Of a DNA stretch of 64,000 bases, positions 1 through 9,354 are shown piece after piece (within the stretch, counting starts at the first letter, position 1; each line of letters opens with the position of its first letter). The DNA comes from Thermoanaerobaculales bacterium (GTDB taxonomy: Bacteria > Acidobacteriota > Thermoanaerobaculia > Thermoanaerobaculales > Sulfomarinibacteraceae). A program made the position numbers and the translations under genes. Where the stretch lies: the NCBI GenBank assembly GCA_025456145.1, contig JALOLD010000015.1, forward strand, positions 1-64,000. The letters are read 5' to 3'. Under the pieces are notes generated by a model. That model did not search any database, was not told the origin of the DNA, and saw only the letters and a list, made by a program, of their open reading frames with translations.

Positions 1-1630
1 ATCGCGCAGCACGCACAGCGGCATCCCCTGGCTGTCCGATCCGTCGGGGCGGGTCACCCGCGCGTCGGTCTTGAGGTAGGCCTCGGTGAGCCGGTCGCGA
101 TAGAAGTAGTGCGGCGAGATCCGGTTGGCGTCGACCACGACCGCGAAGAGCACGCAGAGCAGCAGGCTCGCGGCGCCGACCCCGGCGCTCCAGGCGGCGA
201 TGCCGACACCGCCGACGTCGCGATAGAGCTCGAGGAGCAGGGTCGAGATCTCGGCGAAGGCGAAGGCGAGGAAGAGCAGCACCGCGGCGTTGGCGACCGG
301 TCTCTTGAGCCAGCCGCCGAGCTGCAGCGCCGCCGCGTCGCCGGCGCCCCGGGTCGCGATGTAGGCGATCGCCAGCGACCCGAGCGACAGGAAGAACTTG
401 AGACAGGATGACGAGCACCACCGGCGTTCCGGCGGCGACCACCACGCCGTAGATGCAGGCCCCCCGGATGCTCGCGTGGAGCGACCGTCGGAACCGGCTC
501 TCGGTGTCGGCGCCGGGCACGCGCCAGGCGTCGAGGGAGAGCTTCGTCTCCCAGACGTAGGTCGCGACGTGGCTCGCCGCGAACCCGCCGAGGGCCAGGG
601 CGAGGGGAACCAGCAGCGTCGCCAGAGCATGGTCGGAGGGGCCGGTCAGGCGCAGCCCGGTCGCGAGACCGAGCATGATGGCCACGGCCAGCAGCACCGA
701 CCAGAGGTTGAAGCGGGCGACGAACCGCGCCTCGCGCTCCTCCTCGGCCGTCCAGCCGGAGCGGATCGGGTGGCGGTTCGCGAAGCTCTCGGGGTCGAAG
801 GTCCGGGCGAGCCGGGTGGCGAGGGCCACCGCGCCGAGGTTCCAGAGCACCCCCGGCAGCAGGAGCAGCGCGAGGATGGGCAACCTCGCCCGGGCGTCGC
901 GCCACAGCTCGCGGACCGGCGGCGCGATCCGGTCGTCGAGCCATGCCTTCGGGACCGCGGCGACGAACTCGAGGGTGCTCATGTCCTCGGAGCCGACGAC
1001 CAGCTCGCCGGTCGGCGCCAGCGTCTCGAGATCGGGCTCGATGACCGCGAGCACGAGGTGGGTGGCGGCGACCAGGGCGACGAGGGCGAGCAGGAACAGG
1101 GTCACGGTGTGGAAGATCCCGGGGACGACGCTGCCGACCGCCCGCTGGACATCGCGGCTCATCAGCCGGCTGCGCGGGATGAGGTACTCGCCGTGGGTCC
1201 GCAGGTGGTGGATCTGGTGGCGGACGCCGAGCTCGGTCCGGTCCGGGCTGTCGTAGTCGTCGTGCTCGCGCAGGCCGGTGAAGGGCGAGGTCGCGTGGTC
1301 GAGCCCGGTGTCGTCGCGGCCGCTGAGCAGCGAGGACAGACAGCTGCCGATGTAGCCGCCGCCCGAGACCGTGCTCAGGTAGTCGAAGCGTTTCATGAGC
1401 CCGTCGGGGCCGGTGGTGAGCGCCTGCATCACGCCGAGGCAGAAGGTCGCCGAGCGCACGCCGCCGCCCGAGAAGGCGAGGCCCCACAGATCGGGCTCGT
1501 CGTCGAGCGACGGCAGACCGTTGCGCCGGCGTCGCTCCTCGAGATAGAGCCGCTCCGCGGCGAAGACGACCCGGCGGTCGTCGGTGTGGGTCGGTCGATC
1601 CGCGGCCCGGTCCGTGCCGGTGTCCGTCAT
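1..1630 (-). CDS. Patatin-like phospholipase, membrane-associated; frameshifted and cut by the window edge
   Basis: The N-terminus carries the patatin oxyanion motif GGGVRS (residues 55-60) and the nucleophile motif STVSGGGYIG (Ser89), so it is probably a lipid acyl hydrolase. Long hydrophobic stretches follow from about residue 165 on, so the protein is likely anchored in the membrane. The frame starting at ATG 1630 is convincing down to about position 404. Homologous-looking sequence then continues in the next frame (KFFLSLGSLAIAY, later ISPHYFYRDRLTEAYLK) to the left edge. One extra base around 401-406 explains this. The C-terminal patatin Asp motif lies outside the window. A sequencing error or a true pseudogene cannot be told apart here. 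Family assignment is confident; substrate is unknown. Confidence 0.8.
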   Translation of the reverse strand, partial: MTDTGTDRAADRPTHTDDRRVVFAAERLYLEERRRRNGLPSLDDEPDLWGLAFSGGGVRSATFCLGVMQALTTGPDGLMKRFDYLSTVSGGGYIGSCLSSLLSGRDDTGLDHATSPFTGLREHDDYDSPDRTELGVRHQIHHLRTHGEYLIPRSRLMSRDVQRAVGSVVPGIFHTVTLFLLALVALVAATHLVLAVIEPDLETLAPTGELVVGSEDMSTLEFVAAVPKAWLDDRIAPPVRELWRDARARLPILALLLLPGVLWNLGAVALATRLARTFDPESFANRHPIRSGWTAEEEREARFVARFNLWSVLLAVAIMLGLATGLRLTGPSDHALATLLVPLALALGGFAASHVATYVWETKLSLDAWRVPGADTESRFRRSLHASIRGACIYGVVVAAGTPVVLVILSQVLPVARVAGDRLHRDPGRRRRGGAAARRLAQETGRQRRGAALPRLRLRRDLDPAPRALSRRRRCRHRRLERRGRRREPAALRALRGRGRRQPDLAALLLSRPAHRGLPQDRRAGDPPRRIGQPGDAAVRAAR

Positions 1631-2199
1631 GGCGCCCTCCGTGCCCGATCCCCGTCGACCGGGGGCTGTCGGGCAGCCGCGGCGCGCCGCCGCGATCTCA
1701 CGCGGCCACGGCTCGGACGGCCGGTCATGCCTCTACCCGGTTCGGTGATGGACACCCCCAATCTAGGGCCGACGCCCCGCCGCGTCAAACGGCAGTGCGG
1801 ACACCGCGCCCCGGCGGGCCGCTCGCTGGCGAGGCGAACCGGGATGGCGATCGACGCCGACACGCTGCGCGCCGGTTGACGGCGCGACGGCAACCACGCT
1901 CCCCGCGGCCGGCAGGTCGAGAGGCCCACCAGCGACGCGATGCCGGACGCACGGCGCGAGGCCGCCACCGTCGGCGGGGATGTCTGCCGTTTCATGGGCG
2001 TCTGCTGGATGCCGCCGGTCTCATCGTCGAGTGGGGTCGCTTCGCCTCCACCCCGGACGCCGCGCGGCCGACGGTCCCGCCACCCGGCGACGCCTGCGGG
2101 GACGCCACCGCGCTCTGCCATGACCGCCAGGTCGACGCCTGGCCGCCGGAGTAATGGCAGAGCCCGAATCGGAATCCAGAGAGCGGCGGTGACCTCGTC
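1631..2199. other. Intergenic region, 569 bp, no gene recognised
   Basis: The region lies upstream of the patatin gene and downstream of the protease gene ending at 2200. Open frames here have no ribosome binding site or recognisable protein and look like GC-rich chance frames. An imperfect inverted repeat near 2126-2155 could help end the 2200-7354 transcript but lacks a T-run. No other element was seen. Confidence 0.5.
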
Positions 2200-4197
2200 C
2201 TACGAGCCGAAGAGGTCCTTCATGAACTGCTTGAGCTTCGCGCAGAGGCCCTTCTTTTCGCCCTTGGTGACCACGAGAGTGATCTCGTCGGTCGGGTCCT
2301 TGGTCGCAGCCAGGTTTTGTGTCGTCGCCGGCCACGGCTGACCGCTGTCCAGCTTCGCCACCAGCCGGATGGAGTCGCCGACCGTGGCGTCCTTCGGAAT
2401 GCTGACCTCGAACTCGCCGGAGTAGTCGCCGCCAGCGGCGAGCCCCGGCACCATGACGGTGGTCCTCAGGATGCCGTCCTTCTCGTAGTAGACCGGGGTC
2501 CAGTCATTCGGCGATGCTTCGTCGTTTCGGAACAGGCGCAGGGCGAGAGCTCCAACCTCCTGCGCTGAACCCGGGTTTTCGACATTGAACTTGATGCGCG
2601 TCGGCTGGCCCTTGGGTGCATTCCACGACGATGAAGCACCCGAAGAGGTTGTTGCTGCCGTCGAGGTCAGTGCGGACAGAGTGACCGTGCTGGAGGCGCG
2701 TTCTGTCACGTTCCAAGCTCCGTGAACGGGGGTCGGACCGACGTCTAGAGGCACGTGTATTTTGACATCGCGGGGGAAATTCGAGTTATTTGCCAGTAAG
2801 GTGACGTCGTTGGCCTTGACGTACTTAACAGCGTCCTGGAAGGTCAGGAATCCAGTGGAGGGCGTTGGACTGGCCTGGCTTCCGTAGGCCTCGACATAGC
2901 CCCAGATTGTCTCGCTCCCGGCGTCTGCCGGGTTCGGGTCTGCGATCGAGGTCGTATTGTTGTTTATTACGCTCTCGAGGGGCTCGTCAATGTCTCGATA
3001 CGACGACCCGTCACCCGCCGAGGTGAGAATCCACCGCTTGCCCACGCCGTTTTCCCGCAGCGTATCACCAACCGACCCGCTCTTGCAGGCTTCGATAACG
3101 ACGGTCACTCCGAGCTCGCCACTGTCCCAAACCGACTCGAGTCTCTTGAGCCTGGACAACAACGCTCTGCCAGTGACGTGTTGTCGGTCGGGTTTATTGC
3201 CGTCCCTGAGATCGCAATAAAGGGTCTCGTCCGTGCCGTGCGAGCTCCAAAAGAGCAGGAAGTGGGGCGTCTGATTACCAAGCGCCCCGACGCACTCAAT
3301 CATGGAGTGTTCCACGCTCTCGAATTCGTTCCACAGCTCTTCCACTGAAGTTCGGGTTATTCTCGATTTCGGGACACCCTCGAGGTCGATCGAGCTCAGC
3401 ACCTTGATCCGGTTCTCGGCCACCTGGAAGCTCCGGAGCACAGCGTACATGCCGCTGACGTCCTCGTCGAAGGTGTTTCCAGAATCGTAATACCCGTTGA
3501 CGAGAATGGCCCATACCGGCACCGCGCTCGTGTCGCAGGCACCGGTTCCGGCACCCCCTGAGCCGGGGGTCGGCGTTGGAGGCGGAGGCGGCGGGCTGAC
3601 GGCAGAGCTTACGGGCACCCAGGACCAACCGCTTTCGACCAAGCCGGCAGTCAGGGGTTCGATCGAGGTCGACCGGCCTCTCGATAGCTCGTCCGGATGA
3701 CCATCCAGATCGAGATGGAGCACGTGCTCCGGGTCGTCCGTCGCCGAGACGGTGTTGAACACCGACTTCGGGTAGGGCATCGATGGCTCCCAGACCGTTG
3801 GCCACCACTCGGTCGGTTCGAAGATCTTCACCGGCGAGCTGCTGTCCGCCGGCCTCGAGTCGAGCACCAGGATTCGGGTCGGATGGGCGTAGTGAGCATA
3901 GGGGTCGAGATCGAGGAAGAGGAGAAAGCACGTTCCGTTGCAGGTGTAGGACTCTGGGTCCACCGTTGCGTCCACGTCCAGGCTCGAGACCGTCGTGCCC
4001 GATTGATTCTTCATCCAGTGGAGTCGCCAGTGCCTGCCCCGGTTGACCGCGTCCTCCAGGATCATGTTGACGACAGGTCGAACAACGTCCTTCACCTGGT
4101 CCAGGTTCGGGAATCTACTTGCCTGAACCACCAGGACGATGACAAAGAAGAGCGGCCACCAAAAGCCTCGCCACCGTCGGCGCTGCAAGAGCTCCAT
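2200..4197 (-). CDS. Membrane-anchored legumain-like (peptidase C13, clan CD) cysteine protease
   Basis: A 665-residue protein. A single hydrophobic segment at residues 11-26 after a basic start (RRRWR) suggests a signal anchor. A proline-rich linker (201-212) precedes a caspase-fold core: first strand VWAILVNGYYD (228-238), catalytic His in FWSSHG (His320), and catalytic Cys in IEACKSGS (Cys371). The last motif closely matches legumain (IEACESGS), where this dyad cleaves after Asn or Asp. The C-terminal 250 residues look like beta-sandwich domains and may bind targets. It is the last gene of the kinase-lipoprotein-protease run, 77 bp after the lipoprotein. A weak AAGGG precedes ATG 4197. The fold call is strong; activity and substrate are inferred. 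It could also act as a signalling caspase homologue. Confidence 0.8.
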   Translation of the reverse strand: MELLQRRRWRGFWWPLFFVIVLVVQASRFPNLDQVKDVVRPVVNMILEDAVNRGRHWRLHWMKNQSGTTVSSLDVDATVDPESYTCNGTCFLLFLDLDPYAHYAHPTRILVLDSRPADSSSPVKIFEPTEWWPTVWEPSMPYPKSVFNTVSATDDPEHVLHLDLDGHPDELSRGRSTSIEPLTAGLVESGWSWVPVSSAVSPPPPPPTPTPGSGGAGTGACDTSAVPVWAILVNGYYDSGNTFDEDVSGMYAVLRSFQVAENRIKVLSSIDLEGVPKSRITRTSVEELWNEFESVEHSMIECVGALGNQTPHFLLFWSSHGTDETLYCDLRDGNKPDRQHVTGRALLSRLKRLESVWDSGELGVTVVIEACKSGSVGDTLRENGVGKRWILTSAGDGSSYRDIDEPLESVINNNTTSIADPNPADAGSETIWGYVEAYGSQASPTPSTGFLTFQDAVKYVKANDVTLLANNSNFPRDVKIHVPLDVGPTPVHGAWNVTERASSTVTLSALTSTAATTSSGASSSWNAPKGQPTRIKFNVENPGSAQEVGALALRLFRNDEASPNDWTPVYYEKDGILRTTVMVPGLAAGGDYSGEFEVSIPKDATVGDSIRLVAKLDSGQPWPATTQNLAATKDPTDEITLVVTKGEKKGLCAKLKQFMKDLFGS

Positions 4198-4274
4198 TGC
4201 GAGTTTCCCTTCGTTCTCCGCCCCGGTTTGCGAGGTTGGGCGGTTTTGCTGACAACCGCGTTTCGGATGGACGA

Positions 4275-4688
4275 TCAGGGTTGGACGATCATGTCGGGGC
4301 CGCCGTGGTCTACGGTCGACTTAATGTCGAACTGCACCAGCTTGTCCCGCGCGATGACCTTGTAGACAGCCTCATTGCCTGCCTTGAGCGTGAACGGGTC
4401 CGGCGCGTTCAGGGCACCGAAGTGCGTGATGGTGAAGTCCTTCTCGGTGAAGTTGTAGAAACCGACGGTCTCGCCGTTCTTCACCGACAGGCACGTGGGC
4501 AGGAATGCAACGTCGTCACTGGGCATCGGCGGCTTGCAGACCCGGGATGCACCGTCGTAGGCAGCCTTGTCGTGAATCACGATCCAGTGGTCCGCCTCAC
4601 CATCGCACCCCGTCATTACGAGGGTTGAGATGGCCACGATCGCTACGGTCGCAGTGAACTTCACGACGGTCCTGGCTTTCGTTCCCAT
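4275..4688 (-). CDS. Small lipoprotein with cupredoxin-like character
   Basis: A 137-residue protein. The start at 4688 is preferred over an upstream ATG at 4733 because AAGGAGG lies just upstream. The N-terminus has basic residues, a hydrophobic core and a lipobox ending in VMTGC, so it is probably a lipoprotein. The mature part has a beta-rich pattern with phrases typical of cupredoxin-like domains (SVKNGETVGFYN, FTLKAGNEAVYKV), but the usual His-Cys-His-Met copper ligands are not evident. The fold assignment is therefore an inference. It sits 41 bp after the kinase gene and 77 bp before the legumain-like protease on the same strand, so co-transcription is likely. A sensing or ligand-presenting role for that system is a guess. 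Confidence 0.65.
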   Translation of the reverse strand: MGTKARTVVKFTATVAIVAISTLVMTGCDGEADHWIVIHDKAAYDGASRVCKPPMPSDDVAFLPTCLSVKNGETVGFYNFTEKDFTITHFGALNAPDPFTLKAGNEAVYKVIARDKLVQFDIKSTVDHGGPDMIVQP

Positions 4689-4729
4689 GTCGTCGCCTCC
4701 TTGATCCTTCGGTCGTTCTTGGTTCGGAC

Positions 4730-7354
4730 TCATGGTTCTTGGCGGGCCGCTTGTCCGTGCGGGTCGCCCACCATCTGCTGATATCTCTCATCCGCCACCA
4801 GCTCGCGCAGCGAGGGGTGGTTCTCGATCTGGACGCGGCGCCGCCCCTGCCGGACCGCGCCGGCGATCCACTCCAGGGCACGGTCGCGGTCCCCGAGGTC
4901 CTCGAGGCTTTCGCCGATCGAAGCCATCACGCCGGGGTCGGTCGGCGCCAGTGCGATGGCGCGCTCGATGAGCTCGAGCCCCCGGTCGCGCTGGCCGAGC
5001 ATGGCGTAGTAGCCCGCGAGCTTCGCGAGCAGGTCGGGGTTGTCCGCATCCCGGGTCAGCGCCTCCTCGGCCAGGCCGGCCGCACGCTGGAAGGGCTCGT
5101 CCGCCCGTCCCGGGTCGACGCCGGCGGCGTACGACCAGCCGAGATAGCCCCAGATCCGGTAGTCGCTGTCGTTGAGGCCCAGGGCCTGGAGAAAAACAGA
5201 CACTGCCTCGGCGTAGCGGCCGCTCTCGAAGTACAGGGTCCCGAGGTTGGAGAGCGCGACGTAGTTGCCGGTGTCGCTGACCTCGATCGCCCGCCGGAAC
5301 ATCTCCATCGCCTCATCGGGTCGGTCGAGGTAGTGGAAGACCGCGCCGAGGTTCGAGAACAGGCTCGAGCGCTCGGGCGCGCATCGTGCGGCGATGCGCC
5401 ACGCGTTGGCCGTCGCCTCGTAGCGACCGCGGACCCAGTCGAGATAGCCGACGTAGTAGAAGCCCTCCCAGTAATCGGGTCGGAGGTCCACTGCCCGCTG
5501 GTAGGCCTCCTCGGCGCCGTCGAGATCGCCTGTCGCCTGCAGGTCCTGGCCGAGGCGCAGCTGGAGCTCGGCATCGTCCGGCCGAGACGTCACTGCACGC
5601 TTCATGAGCTCGACGGCCGACTCGCCGTCGCCCAGCGCGCGCTTGAGGTCCGCTTCCGCCTCGAGCAGGTCAGCCGACGCTTGGCGGGAGATCACCTCTG
5701 CGGTCGAGCCGCACGCCGTCCTTGTCGCGATGTCGCCCCCCGCGCGAATCAGGGCGGCGCAGGTCCGCAGGAGCGCGGCCGACGCCGCGACGAAGGTCGG
5801 ATCCTCGGCCACCGAAAGCTCCAGGTCACGAAGGGCGACTTCGAGCGATTCGCTGTCCACCGCCCGAACCAGGCGGCCAAGACCCGAGAGGTAGGACACG
5901 AGTGCTGGGACCACCCTGGTCGACGACCGCTCGAGCTCGTCGAGGGTATCGGCCGACGGCGTGATGCCGAGCATGGCGGCTACCTCGACGACCAGCGCCG
6001 TCTGGAAGGTAGCAACGTTGTCGATCTGGTCCTCGATCACCGCGGACCGCAGCGATCGTGCGGTCCCAGGCTCGACGAGCCGGAGCTCGAGCCTGAGGCG
6101 GTCACCGCTCGACGTGAGCTCGCCCGCCACTGCGAGAGTCACGCCGTGCAGCCTCGAAACGGACTCCACGGTCCATCGGCCGGCAACCGTGCGGTGGCGA
6201 CGGGGGACCACCCAGACTCCACCTCTGGTCTGGCGTTCGAGGATCCTCAGACGGCTCGACAGAGCTTCGGTGAGCCCGTCGGCCAACGCGACCAGCTCCG
6301 GGTCAACGCCGTCGGCCTCGAAGTCGAGCACCGCCAGGTGCTTCTGCGCCGGCAGCTCGGGGGTGAGCGGCAGCCGGCTCTCGACGAGCTTCCAGACGGC
6401 GATGACGGCGACAACGACGACGGCGCCGGCGGCTGCGGCGCGGAGGCTGCGGCTGCGACGAGCGATCCCCGCAACCGGCAGGGGCCGCGACGGCGTCCGC
6501 TCGTCGCTCAGGGCCTCGAGGGCGAAGGCGACATCCCGGGCCGACTCGAAGCGCTCGCCCGACTGCTTCTCGAGGCACCGCTTGATGAGCAGCTCGAGGC
6601 CCGGCGGCACGTCGGACCGCAGCTCGCCGATCGGCGTCGGGTCCTTGCTGACGATCGCCGCCATGGTCTCGTTGGGGGTGGCGCCGTCAAAGGCCCGAAG
6701 CCCGGTGACCATCTCGTACATCACCGAGCCCAGGGAGAAAATGTCGCTCCGCGCGTCGACCTGTCCTCCGGCGACCTGCTCGGGCGACATGTAGGCGGTG
6801 GTGCCGACGATCCTGCCGGCCTTGGTGAGCGTCTTGGTCGGGCTCCCCGAGTCGACGATGTCGGCGATCAGCTCGCCGCGCAGGCTCGCGATCCCGAAGT
6901 CGAGGATCTTCACCTGGCCGGTCGGAGTGAGGAAGATGTTGGCGGGCTTGACGTCGCGGTGGACGATCCCTTTGCCGTGCGCGGCGGCGAGGCCCTCGGC
7001 GATCGAGCGGGAGATCGACAGCACCTTCGACAGGGGCAGCGGGTGGCCGGCGAGCCGGTCGCGGAGATCGCTGCCCTCGAGCAGCTCGGTGACCGAGTAG
7101 GTGACCCCGTCCTCGGTTCCGAAGTCGTGGATGTCGAGGATGTTCGGGTGGGAGAGCTGGGCGACCGCGCGGGCCTCGAGCTTGAACCGCTCGAGCCGGC
7201 TCGAGTCGGCGGCGGTCTCCGGCGGGAGCACCTTGACCGCGACGTCGCGGCCGAGCTCGGTGTCACGGGCCCGGTAAACCTCACCCATCCCGCCCCTGCC
7301 GACGAAGGCGAGGATCTCGTAGCGCCCGAGCATCCGGCCGATCAGGCCAGCCAC
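4730..7354 (-). CDS. Transmembrane Ser/Thr protein kinase with C-terminal TPR array
   Basis: An 874-residue Hanks-type kinase. The glycine loop is GRGGMGEVY (19-27), the ATP lysine Lys41 (VAVK), the catalytic loop HRDVKPAN (132-139), and the Mg site DFG (152-154), so the kinase domain should be active. A single membrane segment spans about 303-325. It is followed by a TolB-N/FlgO-like domain (roughly 335-480: AVLDFEADGVDPELVALADGLTEAL and similar), then about ten TPR repeats to the end. The GTG start at 7354 is chosen because AAGGAG lies 8 bases upstream and a promoter (7379-7407) lies just before it; frames reaching further upstream have no site. First gene of an apparent operon with a small lipoprotein and a legumain-like protease, either of which could be regulated or phosphorylated. 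Confidence 0.9.
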   Translation of the reverse strand: MAGLIGRMLGRYEILAFVGRGGMGEVYRARDTELGRDVAVKVLPPETAADSSRLERFKLEARAVAQLSHPNILDIHDFGTEDGVTYSVTELLEGSDLRDRLAGHPLPLSKVLSISRSIAEGLAAAHGKGIVHRDVKPANIFLTPTGQVKILDFGIASLRGELIADIVDSGSPTKTLTKAGRIVGTTAYMSPEQVAGGQVDARSDIFSLGSVMYEMVTGLRAFDGATPNETMAAIVSKDPTPIGELRSDVPPGLELLIKRCLEKQSGERFESARDVAFALEALSDERTPSRPLPVAGIARRSRSLRAAAAGAVVVVAVIAVWKLVESRLPLTPELPAQKHLAVLDFEADGVDPELVALADGLTEALSSRLRILERQTRGGVWVVPRRHRTVAGRWTVESVSRLHGVTLAVAGELTSSGDRLRLELRLVEPGTARSLRSAVIEDQIDNVATFQTALVVEVAAMLGITPSADTLDELERSSTRVVPALVSYLSGLGRLVRAVDSESLEVALRDLELSVAEDPTFVAASAALLRTCAALIRAGGDIATRTACGSTAEVISRQASADLLEAEADLKRALGDGESAVELMKRAVTSRPDDAELQLRLGQDLQATGDLDGAEEAYQRAVDLRPDYWEGFYYVGYLDWVRGRYEATANAWRIAARCAPERSSLFSNLGAVFHYLDRPDEAMEMFRRAIEVSDTGNYVALSNLGTLYFESGRYAEAVSVFLQALGLNDSDYRIWGYLGWSYAAGVDPGRADEPFQRAAGLAEEALTRDADNPDLLAKLAGYYAMLGQRDRGLELIERAIALAPTDPGVMASIGESLEDLGDRDRALEWIAGAVRQGRRRVQIENHPSLRELVADERYQQMVGDPHGQAARQEP

Positions 7355-7378
7355 GTTGGGGTCTCCTTGTTTCCCCGG

Positions 7379-7407
7379 AGCATACACCTTCCTGCGAGAG
7401 TTGTGAA
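7379..7407 (-). promoter_or_regulatory. Sigma70-like promoter of the kinase operon
   Basis: Read on the minus strand: TTCACA (7407-7402), a 17-base spacer, then TATGCT (7384-7379). Initiation would fall about 18 bases upstream of the GTG start, leaving a short leader that holds AAGGAG. Both boxes and the spacing fit the housekeeping consensus, in an otherwise GC-rich gap. Confidence 0.6.
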
Positions 7408-7526
7408 GGCGCAGTCTTCGTTTCAGATACCGTGGCGTCGGGCCGGTCGTCGAGGCTGATCGAGCCGATGGCCGCCAGGACGGGAATTCTCGTGGACGAC
7501 TGGGACCGGCGGGGCGGCGGGCGGTC

Positions 7527-7555
7527 TTGCGGAGGCGCGGCGAGCTGTGTATGGT
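7527..7555 (+). promoter_or_regulatory. Sigma70-like promoter of the secreted protease gene
   Basis: TTGCGG (7527-7532), 17-base spacer, TATGGT (7550-7555). The predicted start is about 55 bases upstream of ATG 7617. It is divergent from the kinase operon promoter, with about 120 bases between the two -35 boxes, so one regulator could bind between them. Confidence 0.55.
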
Positions 7556-7616
7556 GCCGATATTCCGACAGCCGACCGAGGCTTGTTTCACAACCGGACA
7601 GAGGGGGGAACGAAGC

Positions 7617-9251
7617 ATGAGCAAATCGTTGTTTTCGGCAGCTTTGGTATTGGCCGTGTGCGGAACGCTCGCCGCCGGCGCGGCCGAGGTCCAGACCCAC
7701 CGTAGCGCCGGCCAGTTCGACCCCGCGGTCTACGCTGCGGATCAGCAGCGACTCTTGGCCTGGCTGGAGTCCGAGCAGGTGACCGAGGGTCTCGCGGCGC
7801 CGCTGAGCATCGCGCTCGACGACCGCGAGATCCGCGCCATCGAGCGCGGCTTCGAGGAGGGCAGCCAGGCTGTCCCGTCGGCGCTGCTCGCCGGCATCGT
7901 CAAGCCGGCGACCCTGATCTTCAACCTCGTCTCGCCCAGCCACGGCGCCTTCGCCAGCACCGCCGACGGCGGGTTGGTGTGGACCGCCGGGGTCCAGTCG
8001 AGCAACGCCGCCGGGCTGCGGGTTCACTTCGAGGGCTTCGCGCTGCCGCCCGGCTATGAGCTCTGGCTGTACTCGACGGGCGGCGTCGCGCGCGGGCCCT
8101 ACACCGGGCGCGGTCCCAACGGCTCCGGCGACTTCTGGTCGAACACCGTGTCCGGACCCGACGCGGTGCTCCAGGTGCGCGGCCTTGGCGCCGCAGCGCT
8201 CGACCAGATTGCCGAGTTCACGGTCACCGAGGTCGGCCACGTTGGCCACGGCGCGGCCCTCAAGAGCTTCTGCTCGTTCAACGCCGAGTGCATCGAGAAC
8301 GGCGAGTGCTTCAACGTGGCAGCGGTCAACGATGCCAAGGACGCGATCGCCCACATGCAGTACGTCAAGCGGCCCTACATCTACTTCTGCTCGGGGGGCC
8401 TGCTCAACGACAGCGCCGCGTCGGAGACGCCCTACTTCCTGACCGCGAACCACTGCATCAGCCGCGACCGCGAGGCCGCCACCCTCGAGGCGTTCTTCCA
8501 GTTCACAATCCCGTGCGGCTCGACGGCCTGCCCGAGCTACAACCAGATCTCGAGCCCGAGCACCATCGGGTCATCGGTTCTGGCGACCAACCGGACCTCC
8601 GACTTCACCCTGCTCCTGCTCGCCGAGCCGGCGCCGGCGGGGAGCGCTTTCCTCGGCTGGACCGATGCCCCGGTCGTCGACACCGACGCCGATCTGTACC
8701 GCATCAGCCATCCGGGCGGCGCGCCCCAGGCCTACTCCCGGCACAAAGAATGGGTGCCGCCGGTGGAGTGCAGCTCGTGGCCGCGCGGCTCCTGGATCTA
8801 CTCGCAGGACCAGGTCGGTGCCACCGAGGGCGGCAGCTCGGGATCGCCGGTGGTCAACGGCCAGGGCCAGGTCGTCGGGCAGCTCTCGGGCGGCTGCGGC
8901 TTCAACGTCAACGACAACTGCGACAACGTCAACAACTCCACCGTCGACGGCGCGTTTGCGGCGTACTACACCCAGGTCGCGCCGTGGCTCGGTGGGGGTG
9001 GGGGTGGCTGCGACGACGCCGACGGCGACGGCTATGACGACGAAGCCTGCGGCGGTACCGACTGCAACGACGCCGATCCGAACGTGCACCCGGGCGCCAC
9101 CGAGGTCTGCGGCGACCTCGTCGACAACAACTGCGACGGCACCATCGACGAGGGCTGCGGCGGCTCGTGCCTGCCTGCGGGCGACCCGTGCAGCCTCGGC
9201 AGCGACTGCTGCTCGGGCATCTGCCACCCCAAGAAGCACACCTGCAAGTAG
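7617..9251 (+). CDS. Secreted trypsin-like serine protease with MopE-type and knottin-like C-terminal modules
   Basis: A 544-residue exported protein with signal peptide (about 1-23, AGAAE cleavage region). Residues 95-210 resemble a pre-protease domain. The catalytic domain follows, with triad His279 (TANHC), Asp329 (TSDF) and Ser408 (GGSSGSP) and many Cys for disulfides, like lysyl-endopeptidase relatives. After a Gly-rich hinge (459-464) come a MopE-type repeat rich in Asp and Asn (DADGDGYDDE, DCNDADPNVHPGATE; metal-binding motif in related proteins) and a 26-residue Cys-rich end from residue 518 with a CC pair, spaced like an inhibitor cystine knot. ATG 7617 follows a GAGGGGGG site; a longer in-frame reading upstream lacks a signal peptide. 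A strong terminator follows. Substrate unknown. Confidence 0.88.
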   Translation: MSKSLFSAALVLAVCGTLAAGAAEVQTHRSAGQFDPAVYAADQQRLLAWLESEQVTEGLAAPLSIALDDREIRAIERGFEEGSQAVPSALLAGIVKPATLIFNLVSPSHGAFASTADGGLVWTAGVQSSNAAGLRVHFEGFALPPGYELWLYSTGGVARGPYTGRGPNGSGDFWSNTVSGPDAVLQVRGLGAAALDQIAEFTVTEVGHVGHGAALKSFCSFNAECIENGECFNVAAVNDAKDAIAHMQYVKRPYIYFCSGGLLNDSAASETPYFLTANHCISRDREAATLEAFFQFTIPCGSTACPSYNQISSPSTIGSSVLATNRTSDFTLLLLAEPAPAGSAFLGWTDAPVVDTDADLYRISHPGGAPQAYSRHKEWVPPVECSSWPRGSWIYSQDQVGATEGGSSGSPVVNGQGQVVGQLSGGCGFNVNDNCDNVNNSTVDGAFAAYYTQVAPWLGGGGGGCDDADGDGYDDEACGGTDCNDADPNVHPGATEVCGDLVDNNCDGTIDEGCGGSCLPAGDPCSLGSDCCSGICHPKKHTCK

Positions 9252-9273
9252 CGACGACGATCCGACCGGACGA

Positions 9274-9298
9274 GGGGGCTCCCGCGAGCCCCCTTTTT
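9274..9298 (+). terminator. Rho-independent terminator after the serine protease gene
   Basis: Perfect 7-bp stem GGGGGCT (9274-9280) / AGCCCCC (9287-9293) with a 6-base loop and five T residues, starting 23 bases after the stop codon. Confidence 0.9.
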
Positions 9299-9354
9299 CA
9301 ATCAAGGCCGGCGCCGCGGCGCCGGGCAAGGGTCCCGTCCCCCGTGCGGCGGCC

